Shown here: piece by piece, positions 59,033-64,000 of the stretch | Numbering within the stretch: the first letter of the stretch is position 1 | Layout: each line of letters begins with the position of its first letter | Source of the DNA: Pomphorhynchus laevis | Taxonomy: Eukaryota > Acanthocephala > Palaeacanthocephala > Echinorhynchida > Pomphorhynchidae | DNA: 64,000 nt | NCBI GenBank assembly: GCA_012934845.2 | Contig: WNNJ02002193.1 | Span: 1-64,000, forward strand | Reading direction: 5' to 3' | Position numbers and translations under genes: made by a program | Notes under the pieces: generated by a model | The model's input: the letters and a program-made list of their open reading frames with translations, nothing else | What the model was told of the DNA's origin: nothing | The model's database searches: none

Positions 59033-61669
59033 CTATTTCTGCTTGATGTTATTTTTATAGTAACCTAGTTTAAAATATGTATCTATTAAATTATTTAAAT
59101 GATTTTTAAGAAAGCCAATATCATTACATATTGTTGCAATTCTTAAAATTTCATTATTTAATGTATTATATTTTATATTATATGGTATGCATGAATGCTC
59201 ATGCAAAAATATGTTTCTTGTAAATTTAAATATGTCATCTTTACGATATAAATTAATAGTAGTTTTAGTTAATGTTAATTTAATGTTCATATCTAGATAT
59301 ACACCTTCTTTATCATTAATATTGGTTTTGTTAAGAATAAGGCTTTCTGGATAAATGTGCTCACTAATTGAATAAAAATTATTAGAATTAAATACACATA
59401 TATCATCAATGTATCGAAACATATATTTCATATATTTATATTGTTTAGATTTAGTTTTTACACAGTTATGAACAAATTCATATTCTATAAAGCTTAAAAA
59501 CAAGTCAGCTATAATTGGGCTACTATTACCACCCATTGGAACACCTTTTACTTGTCTAAATATAGATGTCCCTACTTTTAAATAATTTTGATTTATCAAA
59601 ATATTTAAGGATTCTATTAATTCAATTTTATCCATATATTTATATTTATTTGATGGTTTAATTTTTGTTAGATAGGCGTTATAATTATTATAACATATAT
59701 ATGTATATCTTTTTCCGAATATAAGATTAATTAATTTTACTAACGCTTCTTTAATATCTACTAAATCTAGATTTGTATAAAGCGTACTAAAATCGTATGT
59801 ATTTATATTTTGAAAATTTATTCCTTTTGTCTGTTCTAAAAATTCTTTTGTAGAATTAATACTGAAATAGTGCTTTATACCAGTATTAATTTCGATTACC
59901 TTGCAATATTTTTTAAAATGTGCTTTAATTACTTTAAGCATTTTATTCATATAAACAGAAAGTGGTTTTAATGTACATTTAAACGCACTACATATGAACC
60001 TAGGTTTTATTGGATTTTTATGTAATTTTGGATTCCAATATAATATAGGTATAGTTTTATTATCTAATTCAACCTTTATACCCTTTTTATCCATTATAGA
60101 ACAGTGACTTGTAATAATTGATTCTAAACTCAACTCACTACGTTCATATGCTGGATTTACATTTAAATCATTAGAATTAACCTCTTTCATTAGTATATCA
60201 TAATAAAGCTTTTTGCATATGAAGACAAAGTTATTACTAGCTTTATCAATAGTTGTTATTATATAGTTATCCTTTAATTTAGTAAGTTCTTTATACATAT
60301 CTTTATTAATTTTATCTTTCCTTTTATAATTGTTTGTTATTTTCATTTTATTTTTAATTTTATCAAATATATAATCTTTCCAAATTTTTATCTTAGATAT
60401 ATTCGAGCTTTCACTATTAATCAGCTTACTAAAGTAATCATTTAAGTTATTATATAACGAACTGTATATTTTATTTTTGTCGTTGTTGTTATTTAATCTA
60501 TATTTATACCCTTTCGATAGCAGCTTTCTTAATTCACAATTTTCAATTAATTCTAGATTATGGGTACATATATGTTCATTTATTTTATCAAAACTAAGAC
60601 TTTTACAATTGCATTCTGTTTCCATTATGTTTCTAATATTATCGTTACATATTGATTTTAATTCTTTATTATAATTACAAATTTTTCGTCCTAATGGTGG
60701 TAGGAGTTTATACCTTATTTTATGAATATATTTACTTAAATCTGACCCTATTATTTCTTTACTTTTAGAATTATTTAAAAGTCCGGCTATATTTATGTTA
60801 TCTATACATTTATTAATGAAGTTTATGGTTAATGTATATTTTCTATTGTTATTATTTACATTTATTGTACGATTATAGTATTTTGTATTACAATAACTGT
60901 CTATTATACAACTTAGCCTATCATAGTCGTTAATTAATTTTTGATTTATTGAACATATGATATCTTTAGAAAAACTTCTTATATTTACATAAAGATCTTT
61001 TAGCTTATTATCACTTAAAAGTTGTTTTAATATTTCTAATTGTTCATTTATATACATATCTTTTTTAATATTTTTAACTCTATTTTTCCTATTCCTTTTA
61101 TCACCATGACTTCTTGGTTTGCGTTTAACCGGATTATTATAATATAGTTGTTTATTATGTATTATACTACTTCTGCCAATTCCTTGTACCACGTCATTCA
61201 ATCCTAATGGGTACATGGAATTAAGCGTTTTAATCCAAATATCTTCTTTTTCTAATAGTTTTTGATTTAATATAGAAATGTTTTCTTCGATAATATGTTC
61301 TAAAATAAATAATTTACAGTTTTTAATATCATGTCCTATTAATCTCATATGTTTATGAAATATAGTTTGACTATTATGCTGTATATTATATATGTGTTGC
61401 CTAAACCTAGTTTTTAACATTTGATATGTTTTCCTATATATTGCAATCCACATGTGCATTGTATTAGATACACTACACCTGCGGTATTGCAGTTACAATT
61501 ATTATTAATATTTAATGAAAAAACATTTGTTTGTCGTATTACTTACGATACAATTATTATTTATAACATCACAAACTATACAATTTTTTCTGTTACATTT
61601 AAAAGATCTAAAATTGAAATCATTAGTACTTACGTATTTTTCCAATATTGTTGAGTACATGTAACTTTT
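59033..61669 (-). pseudogene. Permuted Penelope-like element (GIY-YIG then RT), nearly complete
   Basis: Minus strand. An 808-codon frame runs 61459-59033. The N-terminus (residues 1-100) is the GIY-YIG endonuclease from just after the YIG box (TYQMLKTRFRQHIYNIQ; LFILEHIIEENISIL). A long Asn/Lys-rich linker follows, then TTIDKASNNFVF (about 400-411, the counterpart of the PLE DKG segment), YWNPKLHKNPIKPRFI (about 470), TYDFSTLYTNL (about 555), KGVPMGGNSSPIIADLF (about 635), and catalytic FRYIDDICVF (about 680). The true start lies upstream (ATG near 61661, with CNRKNCIVC and VVYLIQC). An extra A at about 61515 and a missing T at about 61432, relative to the 40-kb copy, put the GIY/YIG boxes out of frame with a stop between. 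Domain order matches the Naiad/Chlamys PLE clade. Confidence 0.85.
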
Positions 61670-61770
61670 AAGTCATAATTTTTAACGTTGCTTTTTCGGT
61701 GTCGCCACCTAGTTTAGTTGACTCAGACTAAACTTACAACGGGCCATCCCGTTGTAAGTTTAGTCTGAGT
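61670..61770 (-). other. PLE 5' leader with GNRA hairpin and inverted 5' junction
   Basis: GGTG-GCGA-CACC followed by GAAA (61696-61711 read on the minus strand) is identical in the 40-kb copy. ACTCAGACTAAACTTACAAC... at 61721-61743 is repeated as a perfect 23-bp inverted repeat at 61748-61770 around CATC-like bases. The element's 5' end is thus flanked by its own inverted fragment, a junction type reported for PLEs. Confidence 0.65.
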
Positions 61771-61829
61771 AATATGTAAGTTTAGTAAATTAGTAATATC
61801 AAATCATATAATTTTACTAATTTTACATT

Positions 61830-61935
61830 TAAAGAATTATTAGGGCTGGATAAAAAGGAGGAAAACATTATTTATATTTCGCTAACCTCAGTTAGCATCT
61901 TCAGAAAATTACAGGTAATTTTCAGTAATTTCAAT
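61830..61935. mobile_element. Truncated foldback MITE
   Basis: AAAGAATTATTAGGGCTGGAT ... ATATTTCGCTAACCTCAGTT matches the left arm of the element at 62290. The right arm is missing apart from a short AGAAAATTAC. Confidence 0.65.
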
Positions 61936-62289
61936 TTGTAAATTCATTTTAATAGAAAGTATTATTTTTAATGCATTTTAATTTATTTAATTTTTTTTGT
62001 AATTTAATTATTAAATTTGATGGACAATATCTTTCTAAAGACAAATGAGATGGCTTCAAATACACAAAATAGACATACGAGTGATAAACTTTGAGATGTG
62101 ATTTAAATACACAAAATAGATATACGAGATAGATTTAAATTTGAGTCCAGTTCGTTACGTACGAATATTTTCGAGATCGGCGCGTGATGATATAATTTTT
62201 AGTAATCCTCAAGTGATAAGCAAGTGGGAACCACTGATTTAGTATAATTTTAATAAAAATGGTACAAACCACAAAACAATATGTGAAAT

Positions 62290-62476
62290 TAAAGAATTAT
62301 TGGAGCTGGATCAGAAAAGAATGAACATTTTATTTAATATTTCGCTAACCTCCGTTAGTATCTTCCGAGCAGTACTTCAGATAAGTTAGGTAATTTTCTG
62401 AAGATGTTAACAGAAGTTAGCGAAATATCAAATAAAATGTTCATTATTTCTTTGATCCAGCTCCAATAATTCTTTA
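62290..62476. mobile_element. Foldback MITE, best copy
   Basis: Terminal inverted repeats from TAAAGAATTATTGGAGCTGG (62290) to CCAGCTCCAATAATTCTTTA (ending 62476). The arms run inwards about 60-70 bases, including GATATTTCGCTAAC-type sequence. No ORF. Flanking TA/TC is unclear as a target duplication. Confidence 0.85.
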
Positions 62477-62663
62477 TCAATAATGGATTATTATCAACTA
62501 TTTAAAATTTAACATTTAGTGAGAGCTAATAATTGTCAAAAATGAAGTAAAATTTTTGTAATAAATTTAAGTTATTCTTTTAATTATCGAAAAATTAGAT
62601 ACATTGGATCTATAAATAATTCTCAAATTCGAATTTCCCAAACGTTTTATTGCTAAAAAAGAT

Positions 62664-64000
62664 TTATTTTAACGAAGCAAATGCGTGCAAGCGCACGCGT
62701 ACATGACCACAACAAAACAAAAATGTAAATCGCGTGTCGAGAAGGTGTGAACGGAGGAGGTGTTTGAATGTGATAAAGGAGGGAGCGCGGCGGACGTCGA
62801 TAGAGAGTTGATTCCAGGCGAGTGAGGCGGCGACGAGGAACGATCGGAGACCATAGTTGTTGGAGTAAGTGGGAACGTGGATTAAGAGGGTATGATGGGA
62901 ACGCATCGATAGCGAGGTGTGGCGAGTGTCGTCTAAGAAAGGAAGGTTTATGAACGATGGGGAGCCGACAGCGATGAGACGAAAAGTTACGAGAAGAAGA
63001 CGAAGTTTGATGCGGATGTGGATGGTGGGCCAGGAGAGTTGGGCAAGATATGTGGATGTGTGGTCGAAGCGACGGAGACGAAAGAGCACTCGAACGTCGG
63101 AGTTGATTATGTGTTGCAGGGGTAGGATGATGGATTTTGGAGAATTGGCGAAAAGGCTAAGGCAGTAATCCATTTTAGGGAAAAGAAGCGACGAAAGAAA
63201 ATACATACAAGAACGGAAGTCGATAAGGCGGCAGATACGGCGGATGTCACAGAGAATTAAGTTAGACGAGTGGACCTTGTCACGGATGAAGGGTTTAAGG
63301 GAAATGTGATCATCGAAATGGAAGCCTAAGAAAGTGAGATTGTGTACTATGGGGATGATCGATGAGGCAAAAGATACAGTGGGAAGAGATATGTTTGGTT
63401 TACGGGGGGGATCCACATTATTTTAGACTTGTCAAGGTTTAGAACGAGATGGAGATTAGAGAGATCTTTGTAGATAGAAGAAAGACAGTTTGAGGCAGAA
63501 ATGCCGACATCGTGTATGCGATGTGCGGGTGCATGAGCATATATGATGATGTCATCGGCGTATTGCATGACGTTAAAGGAGAAAGGTTTGATAAACGGAG
63601 AGAGATCGCCAAGCAGAAGAGAGAAAAGCAGGGGACCTAAAACTGAACCATGTGGGACCCTGCAAAAAATAGGAATGGGAGGGGAGGATGATGAATTAGA
63701 ACAGACGCGAATGGAACGGTCGGATAGATGAAGCAAACCATGCTACGGAGGAAGAAGAAAAGCCATGATCATAACGAAGGCGAGAAAGGAGGACGGAGTA
63801 ATCGACTATGTCGAAGGCGGAGGAGAGGTCGAGGGAGATGAGAACACTATATAGAGCCTTGTCTCGAGAAATTAGTAAGTCGTTGTAAACTTTCATGCAG
63901 GTGATTTCTGTGGAGTGATTAGAGCGGAAAGCGGATCGGAAAGGAGGGTACAGATTGGATGAGGAGAGATAATCGTTGATCTGTATTAAGATGAGGCGTT
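62664..64000 (-). pseudogene. CR1/L2/Jockey-group non-LTR RT relic, runs off the window
   Basis: Minus strand, three frames. 64000-63700: QINDYLSSSNLYPP, HSTEITCMKVYNDLL, VLISLDLSSAFDIVDYSVLL. 63736-63347: RVPHGSVLGPLLFSLLLGDL and catalytic MQYADDIIIYAHAP. 63416-62664: FLGFHFDDHISLKP, SSLLFPKMDYCLSLFA, the C-terminal domain to LRSHLLDTRF, and the stop. Frameshifts lie near 63720 and at the G7 run near 63405. Its G+C content is clearly higher than the rest of the window, which suggests a younger or distinct arrival. It is a different family from the APE element at 12.6 kb. Confidence 0.8.

Noticed and set aside
1-64000. CRISPR arrays, bacterial operons or prophage
   Set aside because: No regularly spaced repeats with unique spacers, no operon structure; the eukaryotic tRNA and retroelements exclude a prokaryotic source.

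Overview
This is a eukaryotic, very A+T-rich window, most likely from an insect or another arthropod. The evidence is nuclear tRNA-Gly genes, a twin-CX9C mitochondrial protein gene, and a dense pile-up of the retroelement classes common in invertebrates. It reads as a transposon island. Almost every recognisable coding stretch is a broken retroelement. The only convincing host genes are a small COA4/CHCHD8-like gene (56555-56764, minus) and a tRNA-Gly(TCC), which occurs twice because it sits inside a tandem duplication.

Layout. 0.9-3.5 kb: reverse-strand relic of an APE-type non-LTR retrotransposon that lost its endonuclease domain. 3.5-5.8 kb: decayed Ty3/gypsy relic. 5.8-6.5 kb: foldback element. 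6.86-11.7 kb: 1.14-kb inverted repeats around a 2.6-kb spacer, which holds the GIY-YIG tail of a canonical Penelope-like element (PLE) and a hammerhead-like motif. 12.6-16.9 kb: best-preserved APE-type non-LTR element, inserted into a repeat whose 3' flank carries a 2 x 109-bp palindrome. 20.0-21.6 kb: second copy of that repeat, lacking the retrotransposon. 22.76-35.79 kb: about 2.14 near-identical copies of a 6,090-bp tandem unit (PLE-tail sequences, non-LTR relic, tRNA-Gly, intact 250-codon nuclease-like ORF). 36.2-40.0 kb: two reverse-transcriptase relics, the second followed by a nuclease-like domain. 40.0-41.0 kb: 5' part of a permuted PLE. 43.1-46.6 kb: another non-LTR copy. 46.7-54.7 kb: many PLE fragments on both strands plus an LTR-like repeat. 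55.9-58.5 kb: nuclease relics around the COA4-like gene and a possible exon. 58.6-61.77 kb: nearly complete PLE with its GIY-YIG domain before the RT (Naiad/Chlamys-like order). 61.8-62.5 kb: foldback MITEs. 62.6-64.0 kb: CR1/L2/Jockey-group RT relic running off the window.

Three patterns stand out. (i) The 3' UTR of the permuted PLE carries a GC-rich block, repeated about ten times here, that can form a hairpin plus an interleaved pseudoknot. The hairpin shows paired base changes between copies, and I do not recognise it as a hammerhead. (ii) Four loci, one of them duplicated, carry the tail of RT-linked nuclease-like proteins from at least three subfamilies. (iii) Large inverted repeats and palindromes occur at several scales. 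All calls come from reading sequence and translated motifs; no database search was run.
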